DNA of 64,000 nucleotides from NCBI RefSeq assembly GCF_019285735.1, contig NZ_CP079107.1:1364001-1428000 (forward strand), read 5' to 3'. Below, one piece after another: positions 17,610 through 27,059 of this stretch. Position 1 is the first letter of the stretch; each line of letters begins with the position of its first letter. Under the pieces are notes generated by a model. It was given only the letters and a program-made list of their open reading frames with translations. It was not told where the DNA came from and did no database searches. Position numbers and translations under genes: made by a program. This stretch comes from Paeniglutamicibacter sp. Y32M11 (GTDB lineage Bacteria > Actinomycetota > Actinomycetes > Actinomycetales > Micrococcaceae).

Positions 17610-18539
17610 TTACAGATTCGCGTTGTTCGAATGGATATCTAGATCCGGGACCTGGAAGTTGAAGATCCCGGTGTCGAAGCGGTTGTACGCCTCATAGTCA
17701 ACCAGCTCGTAGAGTCGGGCACGAGTCAACATCGAATCTACCCGAGCTTCCTGCGTTCCGTCGGCCTTGATCGCATCCAATACGCGCTCGGCCTCACCCA
17801 TGGCGCCGCGCAGCAGCGTAACGGGGTAGATGACCATGGCGACGCCGGTGTCTGCCAGCTGCGCTCGGGTGAACAAATCCGATTTGCCGAATTCCGTCAT
17901 ATTTGCCAACACCGGAACGTTGACCGCCTTGCAGACGGCCTCAAATTCACTCAGGTCCTTCATGGCCTCGGGGAAGATGGCATCGGCGCCGGCGTCCACC
18001 AGCGCCTTGGCCCGGCTGATCACCGCGTCAAGCCCCTCCACCCCGCGCACGTCGGTGCGGGCCATGATCAGGAAGTTCGGATCGCGGCGAGCATCTGCCG
18101 CCGCGGCGATGCGTTTGACCATGGTCGCCAGATCCACCACATTCTTGCCATCTAAGTGGCCGCAGCGCTTGGGGTTGAACTGGTCCTCGATGTGGCAGCC
18201 GGCCAGGCCCGCATGCTCAAGTTCCTGGATGGAGCGGGCCACGTTCATCGGCTCACCAAATCCGGTGTCCGCGTCCACCAGGGTCGGCAGGTCACTCATC
18301 CGGGCGATCTGCCCGGCGCGGGTCGCCACCTCGGTCAGCGTGGTCAGGCCGATGTCGGGCAGGCCCAGATCGTTGGCCAGCACGGCGCCGGAGACGTACA
18401 CGCCGTCAAAGCCCTTTTCACCAATCAGCTTGGCCGAGAGCGGGTTAAAGGCTCCTGGGAACTGACGTGCCGTACCGGGGACCAGCATCTCGCGCAGTGC
18501 CGCGCGCTTCTGCTCGGGAGTGACACTCGAGTACAACAT
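17610..18539 (-). CDS. prpB: 2-methylisocitrate lyase
   Basis: Cleaves methylisocitrate to pyruvate and succinate. The 309-residue product carries the family catalytic segment NPKRCGHLDGK, with DADTGFGEPMNVARS for metal binding and KGFDGVYVSGAVLANDLGLPD near the N-terminus. Its start directly abuts the prpD stop codon with no gap, indicating one operon. Confidence 0.95.
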   Translation of the reverse strand: MLYSSVTPEQKRAALREMLVPGTARQFPGAFNPLSAKLIGEKGFDGVYVSGAVLANDLGLPDIGLTTLTEVATRAGQIARMSDLPTLVDADTGFGEPMNVARSIQELEHAGLAGCHIEDQFNPKRCGHLDGKNVVDLATMVKRIAAAADARRDPNFLIMARTDVRGVEGLDAVISRAKALVDAGADAIFPEAMKDLSEFEAVCKAVNVPVLANMTEFGKSDLFTRAQLADTGVAMVIYPVTLLRGAMGEAERVLDAIKADGTQEARVDSMLTRARLYELVDYEAYNRFDTGIFNFQVPDLDIHSNNANL

Positions 18540-20057
18540 TTAGAACAGTCCCTTGGGTGCCGCGGCCAGATCGATGACGCCCGGAGCCGCCACGATATTC
18601 AATTGGTTCAGCTCCCCGGCTCCCAATTTCTCCAGGTTTTCGGCCGCCGCGATGAAGCGATCGATTTCTTCCTCAGCCACCAGACCGGTGGCCAGGGTGC
18701 GGAATTTGTTGATGTACTGCTCGCGGGCGAAGGGCCGTGCGCCCAGCGGGTGAGCATCGGCCACGGCGATCTCATCGGTGATCACCGTGCCATCGGTCAA
18801 GGTGATGACTACCGAGCCGCCGAAGGCCTTCTCGTTGATGTCCAGTGAGTGGTAACGGCGTGTCCACTCCGGGTCTTCCTCGGTGGTGACCTTGTTCCAC
18901 AGCGCGATGGTCTCTGCTCGACCGGCACGCTCGGGGGAGTAGGAATCCACGTGGTGCCAGGCACCGTCCTGCAGGGCCACGGTGAAGATGTACGGAATCG
19001 AGTGATCCAGGGTTTCGCGGCTGGCGGTCGGATCGTACTTCTGCGGGTCGTTCGCGCCCGAACCGATCACGTAATGCGTGTGGTGACTCGTCTTGATCAG
19101 TACCGAGGCGACGTTGTTCGCATCCGCAGCTTCCGGGTGTTCGCGGTTCAGCTTGCGAGCGAGGTCGATCCAGGCCTGGGCCTGGTATTCGGCGGAGTGT
19201 TCCTTGGTGTAGGTGTCCAAGATGGCGCGCTTGGCCTCGCCGGTGCCCGGCAGCGGCACCGTGTACGCGGCGTCTGCCCCATCGAGCATCCAGGCGATGA
19301 CTCCGTCTTCACCCTCGTAGATCGGCACCGGGGAGGTCTGACCGCGCATGGCGCGGTCGGCGGCTTCCACGGCCATCTTGCCGGCAAACGCCGGGGCGTG
19401 GGCCTTCCAGGTGGAAATTTCGCCCTTGCGTGACTGCCGGGTGGCGGTGGTGGTGTGCAGGCCCTGGCCCACGGACTGGAAGATCGTTTCAATGTCCAGG
19501 CCCAGCAGGGTACCGATTCCGGCGGCGGCCGAGGGGCCCAGGTGCGCCACGTGGTCGATCTTGTGCTTGTGCAGGCAGATGGCCTTGACCAGGTCGACCT
19601 GGATCTCGTAGCCGGTGGCGATGCCGCGGATCAGGTCCTTGCCCGACGCCCCGGTGTGCTGGGCGACGGCCAGGATCGGCGGGATGTTGTCACCCGGGTG
19701 GGAGTACTCCGCGGCCAAGAACGTGTCGTGGTAATCGAGTTCGCGCACTGCCACGCCGTTGGCCCAGGCTGCCCACTCGGGGGAGACCTTCTCCGAGATG
19801 CCGAAGACCGAGGCGCCTTCGCCTCCGGTGGATGGGGCGTGGCTCAGTGCCTGGGCACGAGCTGCGATGATCGGGCCGCGGTTCAGCGAGGCGATGGCCA
19901 CCGAGGCGTTGTCGATGACGCGGTTGATGATCATTTCGGTGACCTCGGCGCTGACCTCGACCGGATCTGCAGCAACGGCGGCGATCTTGTGGGCTAGCTG
20001 ATCCTCGCGGGGAAGATTCTCTTCACTTCGGTAAACACGTACTGGGTGATTGATCAT
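18540..20057 (-). CDS. prpD: 2-methylcitrate dehydratase
   Basis: Dehydrates 2-methylcitrate to methylaconitate. The protein is 505 residues and matches the MmgE/PrpD family ([48 protein letters not shown]). Its start ATG directly follows the stop of the GntR regulator gene, so regulator and enzymes share one transcript. Confidence 0.95.
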   Translation of the reverse strand: MINHPVRVYRSEENLPREDQLAHKIAAVAADPVEVSAEVTEMIINRVIDNASVAIASLNRGPIIAARAQALSHAPSTGGEGASVFGISEKVSPEWAAWANGVAVRELDYHDTFLAAEYSHPGDNIPPILAVAQHTGASGKDLIRGIATGYEIQVDLVKAICLHKHKIDHVAHLGPSAAAGIGTLLGLDIETIFQSVGQGLHTTTATRQSRKGEISTWKAHAPAFAGKMAVEAADRAMRGQTSPVPIYEGEDGVIAWMLDGADAAYTVPLPGTGEAKRAILDTYTKEHSAEYQAQAWIDLARKLNREHPEAADANNVASVLIKTSHHTHYVIGSGANDPQKYDPTASRETLDHSIPYIFTVALQDGAWHHVDSYSPERAGRAETIALWNKVTTEEDPEWTRRYHSLDINEKAFGGSVVITLTDGTVITDEIAVADAHPLGARPFAREQYINKFRTLATGLVAEEEIDRFIAAAENLEKLGAGELNQLNIVAAPGVIDLAAAPKGLF

Positions 20058-20702
20058 TTAGGTGTCCTCTCTGGAACCGGCATGGTTTTTGATGTGTTCA
20101 AGGCTGTGGTGCAGGTGTAGCTGCGTGGCCGCCGCTGCGACATCGGGATTTCGGGCGGCGATGGCCGCGGCGATGGAGGCATGTTCGATGGCCGAGGTGG
20201 CCAGTCGTTCGGGGTCATCCTGCGCGAGGCGCCGGATGCGGGCCAGGTGCACCCGTAAGGATCGCAGTGCCTGCTCGATGTAGGGATTGGCCACCGCCGC
20301 ATCGATGCTTCGATCGAGTTCGCCAGCTAATTGGAAGAAGGACTCGCGGGTTTCGATCGTGGCGGAGCGACCCGCCTCGAGGAATCGGGCGCTGAGCGCG
20401 GCAAAGACTGCCGGATCGGCAGTCTTTGCCGCGATGCGCGCCGATTCGATCTCCAGCGCACGGCGGAGGGCGAAGAGATTGTCAACGTGTTCAAGTGAAA
20501 CATCCGAGACCATGGCACCGCGGCCGCGCTCCTGGATGGCCAAACCATCGGCCACCAATCGAGCCAGTGCTTCGCGTAGTGGAGTGCGTGAGACGCCGAG
20601 GCGTTCCGCCTGTTCCACTTCGCCAAGCATGGCACCGGGACGCAGTCGCCATTCGACGATGTCGGTTCTTAATGCCTCGTAGGCCTTATCACTTGCCCTC
20701 AT
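20058..20702 (-). CDS. GntR/FadR-type regulator of the prp genes
   Basis: A 214-residue regulator: an N-terminal winged helix (KAYEALRTDIVEWRLRPG ... ERLGVSRTPLREALARLVADG) and a C-terminal helical FCD ligand domain. The ATG at 20702 gives the normal GntR N-terminus MRASDKAYEALR. A longer reading from 20750 would place an operator-like palindrome inside the coding region. It is the first gene of the prp operon and is divergent from prpE. The ligand is probably a methylcitrate-cycle intermediate, by inference from context. Confidence 0.9.
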   Translation of the reverse strand: MRASDKAYEALRTDIVEWRLRPGAMLGEVEQAERLGVSRTPLREALARLVADGLAIQERGRGAMVSDVSLEHVDNLFALRRALEIESARIAAKTADPAVFAALSARFLEAGRSATIETRESFFQLAGELDRSIDAAVANPYIEQALRSLRVHLARIRRLAQDDPERLATSAIEHASIAAAIAARNPDVAAAATQLHLHHSLEHIKNHAGSREDT

Positions 20703-20711
20703 GCCATCAAT

Positions 20712-20719
20712 TGTATACA
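20712..20719. promoter_or_regulatory. Operator-like palindrome before the GntR gene
   Basis: TGTATACA, a perfect palindrome of the kind bound by FadR-branch GntR proteins, lies 10 bases before the regulator start. It covers the likely -10 region (TATACA on the minus strand), so autorepression is plausible. Confidence 0.6.
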
Positions 20720-20773
20720 GAAATCTCTTGAAGTCACGTCTCGTGCCCATTTTTTTCCCAAATATTCCATCTA

Positions 20774-20781
20774 TGTATACA
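20774..20781. promoter_or_regulatory. Second copy of the operator-like palindrome before prpE
   Basis: A second perfect TGTATACA, 62 bp from the first. It lies directly upstream of the -35 box of the prpE promoter, so one regulator could control both directions. Confidence 0.6.
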
Positions 20782-20787
20782 AAGACC

Positions 20788-20816
20788 TTGAAATTACGTG
20801 TGCTGCGTCATAGGCT
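20788..20816 (+). promoter_or_regulatory. Probable prpE promoter
   Basis: TTGAAA at 20788-20793 and TAGGCT at 20811-20816 are separated by 17 bases. The predicted transcript would start near 20823 and have a leader of about 20 bases before ATG 20842. Confidence 0.5.
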
Positions 20817-20841
20817 CTTAGGCACCAGAACACCCCGAGAC

Positions 20842-22764
20842 ATGAATGGATGGACGGTTCGCATGGCACCGACCTACGCGCAAAGATTTGCCGAAGCCAC
20901 CAGCGACCCCGCAGCCTTCTGGCTCAAGGCTGCCGAGGATATTGAATGGGCGATCAAGCCCAGCACCGCTCTTGATGAGAGTCGGGCCCCGATCTACGCC
21001 TGGTTCCCGGATGGCACCCTTAATGTTTGCCACAATGCCCTTGACCGCCACGTCGCGGCCGGCCGCGGCGAGAGCACCGCACTGATTTATGATTCCGCTG
21101 TCCTGAATATCCAGGAGCGATACAGCTACAACCAGCTGCTGGCCAAGGTCGAGCTGTTCGCCGGTGTCCTGCGTGATGCGGGAATCGGGGTGGGAGACAG
21201 GGTGCTGATTTACCTGCCGATGATCCCGCAGGCACATATTGCGATGCTGGCCTGCGCCCGCATCGGAGCGGTGCACACCGTGGTCTTCGGCGGCTTCGCC
21301 CCCAAGGAATTGGCCTCACGCATCGATGACGCAGCTCCAATCGCCATCCTCACCGCAACCGGCGGCATCGAGCCCTCCCGACGCATCGAATACCTTCCCG
21401 CCGTGGACGAAGCGATCATTCTGGCCAGCCACAAGGTGCCCACCGTCATCGTTACCCACCGCGACGGTTTCGCCCACGAGCTCTCCGAATACGGAAGCCC
21501 CGAGACCACCTGGCAAGACTGGGATGAGTTGGCGGCCGTGGCCACACCCGTGGCCGCCGTCCCCGTCCCCGCCACCCACCCGCTCTACATCCTCTACACC
21601 TCCGGCACCACCGGGGCACCGAAGGGTGTGGTGCGCGACTCCGGAGGCTACGCCGTGGCCATGGATTACTCCATGACCAACATCTACGGCGTGGGCCCCG
21701 GCTCCACCATGCTCACGGCCTCGGACGTCGGCTGGGTGGTTGGACACTCCTACATCGTCTACGGGCCACTGATTGCCGGGGCCACCACGGTGCTCTACGA
21801 AGGCAAACCCGTGGGAACCCCCGACGCCGGAGCCTTCTGGCGACTGATTCAGGATCATCAGGTGGACACCTTCTTCACCGCACCCACCGCGCTACGCGCC
21901 ATCCGCAAGGCCGACCCGGAAGCAGAACTCTTAGAGGGCTATGACATCTCCAGCCTGAAGAACTTCTTCGTGGCGGGGGAGCGACTGGACCCGGACACCT
22001 ACCACTGGGCCGGAGCCAAGCTGGGTGTGCCGGTGGTGGATAACTGGTGGCAGACCGAGACCGGCTGGCCGATCGCCTCCAGTCCCGTGGGCATCGAGAA
22101 CATGATCCTGAAGGCCGGATCACCCTCCGTTCCGGTCCCCGGCTACGACGTGCGGATCCTTGATGGGTTGGGTGAGGAGGTTTCCGCGGGGGAAGAAGGC
22201 AACATCGCCATCAAGCTGCCACTGCCCCCGGGCACACTCGCCACGCTCTGGGGCAACGACCAGCGCTTCATCGAGACCTACCTGCAGCATTTCCCCGGCC
22301 ATTACGCCACGGGGGACTCGGGCTACCTTGATGAGGACGGCTACCTCTTTGTGATGGGTCGGACCGACGATGTCATCAACGTCTCCGGGCACCGACTCTC
22401 CACCGGTGCCATGGAGCAGGTCCTAGGCTCTCATCAGGCCGTGGCCGAATGCGCCGTCATTGGGGTTGCCGATGAACTCAAGGGCCAGCGGCCCAGCGGC
22501 TACGTGGTGCTCAAGAGCGGGGTGCAGATCTCCGAGGAGGTGCTGGCCAAGGAGCTCGTTTCCATGGTGCGGGCACACATCGGCCCGGTCGCCGACTTCC
22601 GCGAGGTGCGCATCGTGGCCGCGCTACCCAAGACCCGATCGGGGAAAATTCTGCGCAAGACCATGCGCCAGATTGCCGACGGCAAACCCTACACGGTGCC
22701 CTCCACCATCGAGGACCCCAACGTGATTGAGGAACTGCTGCCGTTCTTGCGCCCCACGGGCTAA
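20842..22764 (+). CDS. prpE: Propionyl-CoA synthetase
   Basis: Activates propionate to propionyl-CoA through an acyl-adenylate. The 640-residue protein has the AMP-binding core YTSGTTGAPKGVVRDSGG followed by YAVAMDY, typical of PrpE, plus FGGFAPKELASRIDDA and the C-terminal TRSGKILRKTMRQI carrying the regulatory lysine. ATG 20842 or 20863 both fit the family N-terminus and neither has a good ribosome site. The frame stays open further upstream but those residues match nothing and would cover the promoter. It is divergent from the prp operon and supplies its substrate. Confidence 0.92.
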   Translation: MNGWTVRMAPTYAQRFAEATSDPAAFWLKAAEDIEWAIKPSTALDESRAPIYAWFPDGTLNVCHNALDRHVAAGRGESTALIYDSAVLNIQERYSYNQLLAKVELFAGVLRDAGIGVGDRVLIYLPMIPQAHIAMLACARIGAVHTVVFGGFAPKELASRIDDAAPIAILTATGGIEPSRRIEYLPAVDEAIILASHKVPTVIVTHRDGFAHELSEYGSPETTWQDWDELAAVATPVAAVPVPATHPLYILYTSGTTGAPKGVVRDSGGYAVAMDYSMTNIYGVGPGSTMLTASDVGWVVGHSYIVYGPLIAGATTVLYEGKPVGTPDAGAFWRLIQDHQVDTFFTAPTALRAIRKADPEAELLEGYDISSLKNFFVAGERLDPDTYHWAGAKLGVPVVDNWWQTETGWPIASSPVGIENMILKAGSPSVPVPGYDVRILDGLGEEVSAGEEGNIAIKLPLPPGTLATLWGNDQRFIETYLQHFPGHYATGDSGYLDEDGYLFVMGRTDDVINVSGHRLSTGAMEQVLGSHQAVAECAVIGVADELKGQRPSGYVVLKSGVQISEEVLAKELVSMVRAHIGPVADFREVRIVAALPKTRSGKILRKTMRQIADGKPYTVPSTIEDPNVIEELLPFLRPTG

Positions 22765-22790
22765 ATAAGCGCAGAGTCATTGACGTGCCC

Positions 22791-23498
22791 TTAGCTCCGC
22801 GGCCAGGAGTATTCGTATTCCGGACGGCCTCGCGTCCCATGACGCGGGGCCTTGGTCACCGCCTTGGTCTCGGCCAGATGTTCGAGGTAGCGCCGAGCAG
22901 TCACCCGGGAGAGATCCAAGAGCTCGGAGACCTCAGTGGCGGAGAGCGGCGCGCTCGCCGTGCGCAGGGTTTCGATGATGGAACCCAGTGTCTCGGTGAT
23001 CAGCCCCTTGGGTAGCGGTGCGGGGCCCACCGAGCGCAGGGCGGCAAACGCATTATCGATCGACTCCTGCGAGGCCGAGCTGCCAGCGGTGCGCAGGTTG
23101 AGCCGAAAGTTGCGGTAGTTTTCCAGCTTCTCGGAAAACGCCGCGAAGCCGAAGGGCTTGATCAGGTATTGGGTGACGCCGGCGGAGATGGCGGTACGCA
23201 CCACATTCAGATCCCTGATCGCGGTGATAGCGATGATGTCCACGGTATTGCCGCGCCCTCGCACACGCCGCGCGACGTCCAGCCCGTGCAAATCAGGCAG
23301 GTTCATATCCAGCAGCACCAGATCGATGGGGGTGCCGGCCTCCTGCGCGGCATCAAGCGCGGCAAAAGCCTCCTGGCCGTTGTGGGCGATGCCCTGCACC
23401 ATGAAGCCGTCGATGCGGGTGACAAACTTTGCGTGCGCGGCCGCGGTGGTGGTTTCGTCGTCAACGACGAGAACGCGTAGGTCTCTGTGCTGATCCAT
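22791..23498 (-). CDS. Response regulator of CitB/DcuR type
   Basis: A 235-residue response regulator with acidic pocket Asp13/Asp14, phosphoacceptor Asp64 in VLLDMNLPD, and the Lys of YLIKPFG. The C-terminal part (ATEVSELLDLSRVTARRYLEHL) is a helix-turn-helix of the kind in CitB/DcuR proteins. It pairs with the sensor kinase encoded upstream at 23569-25257. With the dicarboxylate carrier just beyond, it probably controls uptake of C4-dicarboxylates or citrate. Its 3' end converges on prpE with no visible terminator between them. Confidence 0.92.
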   Translation of the reverse strand: MDQHRDLRVLVVDDETTTAAAHAKFVTRIDGFMVQGIAHNGQEAFAALDAAQEAGTPIDLVLLDMNLPDLHGLDVARRVRGRGNTVDIIAITAIRDLNVVRTAISAGVTQYLIKPFGFAAFSEKLENYRNFRLNLRTAGSSASQESIDNAFAALRSVGPAPLPKGLITETLGSIIETLRTASAPLSATEVSELLDLSRVTARRYLEHLAETKAVTKAPRHGTRGRPEYEYSWPRS

Positions 23499-23568
23499 GG
23501 TCCGGGGTTTCCTCGGGGGGTTGGTGTGTGGCTTGGTGTATGGCGGGGGACGGGTACTGCGGTGCGGT

Positions 23569-25257
23569 TCAGGGACGCAACGAGGGCCCGGGTCTCAGCG
23601 GTAGCGTCACGGTGAATATGGCCCCGGCATCATTATCCACTTCCAGCGAACCACCTAGCCGGGCGACGGCCTGGCGCACCAGCGCCAGTCCCAGCCCACG
23701 CGAACCGCTGCCCGGGGTCATCGGCTTGGAGGAAACACCAAGACGGAAGAATTCATCGAGCAAATCTGGATCCACTCCGGGACCGGAATCGGCGACCGAG
23801 ACCACCACCGATTCCTCATCGGCGGCAAAATCGGCCCAGACGCGGCGTTGCTCGGAGCCGGCGGCGGCATCAAACGCGTTATCCAGCAGATTCCCGGTGA
23901 TCGTCACCAAATCCCGAGCATCAAGGGCCCCGGCCGGCAGATGCCCGGAGGCACTCATGGTCAGGGTAATGCCGCGCTCGTGGGCCTGGGCCGCCTTGCC
24001 CACCAACAACGAGGTCAGGTACGGCTCATCAACCGCCTGCACAAACTCATCGGTGAGTCGCTGGGATTCCTGCCGGTCGGTCACGGCAAACTCCAACGCC
24101 TCACGTTCACGGCCCAGCTCGATGAGTGTCGCCACGGTGTGCAGCCGGTTGGCATGCTCGTGGGTCGCGGCGCGTAAGGCCTCGGTGAGCGTGCGCATTG
24201 ATTCCAATTGCCCGGTCAGCGCCTGAACCTCGGTGTGATCGCGCAGCGTGGCTACGGTGCCCAGAGTGGATTCCACCTGCTTGCGGCGCAGCGTCCAGCG
24301 CACCCGCGCGCCGGGGTCGGAATCGGGTTGTTCGGCGTTCTGCTGGGAGATGACCAGCACCCGGTCCCGGGTCAGATGGATTTCATCCGTTGCGCGCCGG
24401 CCGGAGGAGAAGAGTTCGGCGACGGTTTCCGGCAGCCCCACCTTGTCCACCGGCAGCGGGCGCAACGAACCGGCAGGGGGCAGGCCCAGCAGTCCGGCGG
24501 CCTGGTCGTTGTACAGCACCAGTCGACCCTTGGCATCAACGAGGACCAGGCCCTCGCGCAGCGAATGCAGGGCGGAAAAGTAGTAGGCATAGAGCCGGCG
24601 CAACTCCTCCGGGCCGTAACCCAGGGTGGCGCGGTGTAGATAGCGGCTCAGCGCATAGGTAAAGATGCCACCGAGTCCCACCGCCAGCAGGCCCACCAGC
24701 AGCGTTGCCGGGATGAGCGCGGCCTGGGTGAGGCTCAGGGACTGGAGCGTGACGCCGACGGCCACCATCGCGATGACCGTGCCGTGCTCATCGCGGATGG
24801 GGGTGATGGCACGCACCGAGGGGCCCAGGGTGCCGGGATAGTCCTCCACCTGAGGAATCCCGGTCAGGGCTTGATCGACGCTACCGACGTATTCGCGTCC
24901 GATCTCACCGGGGGTGGGATGGGTATACCGCGTGCGGTCGGTGTCCATGATGGTCACAAAATCCACCGAGGCGTGATCCAAGATTTGTCTGGCAAAGGGT
25001 TGTAGCGTCGCCGAGGGGTCCTGCCGCTGCACCGCTTGGATCACAAAAGGATCGTGCGAGAGGGTTTCGGCGACCGAGAGCACACGCTTGGCGGCGAATT
25101 CGTGGGCCTGGGCCCGAGCGTTGAGATAGCCTGCCGCGCTGACCATGGAGACCACCAGCGCCACCAAGGCCAGCTGCGCGACAAAGATACGGGTGGCCAA
25201 TGAGTAGCCACCACGCTCGGAGCGCGCCGTGACGGCGGGTGTGACAAAGGGTGGCAT
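23569..25257 (-). CDS. Sensor histidine kinase of CitA/DcuS type
   Basis: A 562-residue membrane kinase. The first helix is about residues 22-44, followed by a periplasm-facing PAS-like sensor domain, a second helix (PATLLVGLLAVGLGGIFTYAL), a cytoplasmic PAS domain (GRLVLYNDQAAGLLGL), the family H-box THEHANRLHTVATLIELG, and the ATPase boxes NLLDNAFDA, DSGPGVD and RGLGLALVRQ. ATG 25257 is chosen because residues before it on a longer frame match nothing. It is encoded upstream of its response regulator and divergent from dctA, its likely target and co-sensor. Confidence 0.92.
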   Translation of the reverse strand: MPPFVTPAVTARSERGGYSLATRIFVAQLALVALVVSMVSAAGYLNARAQAHEFAAKRVLSVAETLSHDPFVIQAVQRQDPSATLQPFARQILDHASVDFVTIMDTDRTRYTHPTPGEIGREYVGSVDQALTGIPQVEDYPGTLGPSVRAITPIRDEHGTVIAMVAVGVTLQSLSLTQAALIPATLLVGLLAVGLGGIFTYALSRYLHRATLGYGPEELRRLYAYYFSALHSLREGLVLVDAKGRLVLYNDQAAGLLGLPPAGSLRPLPVDKVGLPETVAELFSSGRRATDEIHLTRDRVLVISQQNAEQPDSDPGARVRWTLRRKQVESTLGTVATLRDHTEVQALTGQLESMRTLTEALRAATHEHANRLHTVATLIELGREREALEFAVTDRQESQRLTDEFVQAVDEPYLTSLLVGKAAQAHERGITLTMSASGHLPAGALDARDLVTITGNLLDNAFDAAAGSEQRRVWADFAADEESVVVSVADSGPGVDPDLLDEFFRLGVSSKPMTPGSGSRGLGLALVRQAVARLGGSLEVDNDAGAIFTVTLPLRPGPSLRP

Positions 25258-25481
25258 GGAGCGGTGCTCATCCTGATTCTCTCGCGGGTTAACTGCGCCG
25301 CATGACCCGAAATCGTAGCTGTTGGGGCCCGACACGCCCCTTAACGGTGGCACGGCGCAAGCGTCACCATGACCATTATGAACACAAGAGAGATCTGGAT
25401 CACGCTGGGCCGCACCATGGAGGAAGAGAAAAGGCACAACCTCGTGCCGACCCGCAGCATCACTCGCATGAAGGAGACACC

Positions 25482-26798
25482 ATGGCAACGACGCCAGAGT
25501 CGGCAGGAGTCCTAGATACGGACCCGAACGGTAGCGCGGAAACTCCGGTCAAAAAAGACCGGACCCACTGGCTCTACATCATGGTGATTGTTGCCGTGGT
25601 CGCTGGCGCCACCATTGGTCTGGTGGCCCCGGAGCTCGGCAAGGCGCTGAAGCCGCTGGGCACCGGATTCGTCGCGCTGATTAAGATGATCATCGCACCG
25701 GTCATCTTCTGCACCATCGTGTTGGGCATCGGATCGATTGCCAAGGCCGCCACGGTGGGCAAGGTCGGCGGACTGGCGCTGCTCTACTTCATCACCATGT
25801 CCACCTTCGCCCTGGCCATCGGCCTGTTTGTCGGAAACCTGATCCACCCGGGAGCCGGCCTGAAACTGGAGAAGTACGAAGGCGCAGCGGGCGGGGCCGA
25901 AAACGCCACCGTCAAGTTCCTGCTGGAGCTGATCCCGGGCGACATCCCGGTGCTCCCGACCCTGGTTCTGGCCCTCTTTGTTGGTTTTGCGCTGCAGTCC
26001 ATGGGCAAGAGCGGCCAACCGGTACTCGGCGCCATCAAGCACATCCAGGCAGTGGTCTTCCGCCTGATGATGATGATCATGTGGATCGCCCCGATCGGTG
26101 CCTTCGGTGCCATCGCCGCCGTGGTTGGTGCCACCGGTTGGGCAGCCATCGGCTCCATGGCCATCCTCATGGGTGCCTTCTACGCGACCTGCGCCCTGTT
26201 CATCATCGTGATCCTCGGCTCGCTGCTGCGCTCCGTCACCGGCCTGAACATCTTCGCCCTGATGAAGTACCTGGCCCGCGAATACCTGCTGATCTTCTCC
26301 ACTTCCTCCTCCGAATCGGCACTGCCGCGCTTGATTGCGAAGATGGAGCACGCCGGAGTCTCCAAGCCGGTGGTGGGCATCACCGTTCCCACCGGTTACT
26401 CCTTCAACCTCGATGGCACCGCCATCTACCTGACCATGAGCGCCTTGTTCGTCTCCACCGCCATGGGCATGCCGATGAACATCGGCGAGCAGATCTCCCT
26501 GCTGGTCTTCATGATCATCGCTTCCAAGGGCGCAGCGGGCGTCACCGGCGCCGGTCTGGCCACCCTGGCCGCTGGCCTGCAGTCGCACCGCCCGGAGCTC
26601 CTCGATGGCATGGGCGTGATCGTGGGCATCGACAAGTTCATGTCCGAGGCTCGCGCACTGACCAACTTCACCGGCAACGCCGTGGCCACCTTGTTGATTG
26701 GTAAGTGGACCAAGGAAATCGATATGGAGCAGGCCCGCGAGGTACTCGCCGGCAACCGCCCGTTCGACGAACTGTCGCTGACCGCCAACGAACACTAG
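25482..26798 (+). CDS. dctA: C4-dicarboxylate:cation symporter, DctA type
   Basis: A 438-residue membrane carrier importing succinate, fumarate or malate with protons or sodium. Family motifs are clear: the serine-rich loop STSSSESALPRLIAKMEHAG, GYSFNLDGTAIYLTM, and KGAAGVTGAGLATLAAGLQ. About eight hydrophobic segments are present. ATG 25482 has AAGGAG upstream; the long frame before it is non-coding. It is divergent from the CitA/DcuS-type kinase and ends at a strong hairpin. Confidence 0.93.
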   Translation: MATTPESAGVLDTDPNGSAETPVKKDRTHWLYIMVIVAVVAGATIGLVAPELGKALKPLGTGFVALIKMIIAPVIFCTIVLGIGSIAKAATVGKVGGLALLYFITMSTFALAIGLFVGNLIHPGAGLKLEKYEGAAGGAENATVKFLLELIPGDIPVLPTLVLALFVGFALQSMGKSGQPVLGAIKHIQAVVFRLMMMIMWIAPIGAFGAIAAVVGATGWAAIGSMAILMGAFYATCALFIIVILGSLLRSVTGLNIFALMKYLAREYLLIFSTSSSESALPRLIAKMEHAGVSKPVVGITVPTGYSFNLDGTAIYLTMSALFVSTAMGMPMNIGEQISLLVFMIIASKGAAGVTGAGLATLAAGLQSHRPELLDGMGVIVGIDKFMSEARALTNFTGNAVATLLIGKWTKEIDMEQAREVLAGNRPFDELSLTANEH

Positions 26799-26810
26799 TC
26801 ACAGCGTTTT

Positions 26811-26848
26811 CTGGCCGTTGTCCTCGCGAAAATGAGGACAACGGCCAG
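26811..26848 (+). terminator. Terminator-like hairpin after dctA
   Basis: CTGGCCGTTGTCCTC and its exact complement GAGGACAACGGCCAG, 15 bp, flank an 8-base loop. It begins 12 bases after the dctA stop. Only a weak T-rich tail follows (TGATGTTTAA). Confidence 0.75.
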
Positions 26849-27059
26849 TGATGTTTAACCGCACCGGCGAGAGACACTGTTCCCGCACCGCTCCCGGAGC
26901 CCCTCGGGGCAGGCCCAATAGCTTAAACGTTGGACTTCAACTTCAAGGTAAAGGCTCGCCGTCAGCCGGGAGCGATGGGACAAAGCGCGCTCCAAAACCT
27001 ATACCCTTGAATCAAGTAGTCAACCAGATCGCACAACGAACGGAAGCGTGGTTCATACC

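Noticed and set aside
25512-26795. 427-codon open frame opposite dctA
   Set aside because: It mirrors the third-position G/C bias of dctA on the other strand, has Gly/His/Asp/Gln-rich composition and no family resemblance. The same applies to 3737-5272 opposite pyrG, 12617-13780 opposite the gluzincin, 41416-42666 opposite pyc and 44418-45776 opposite mtr.
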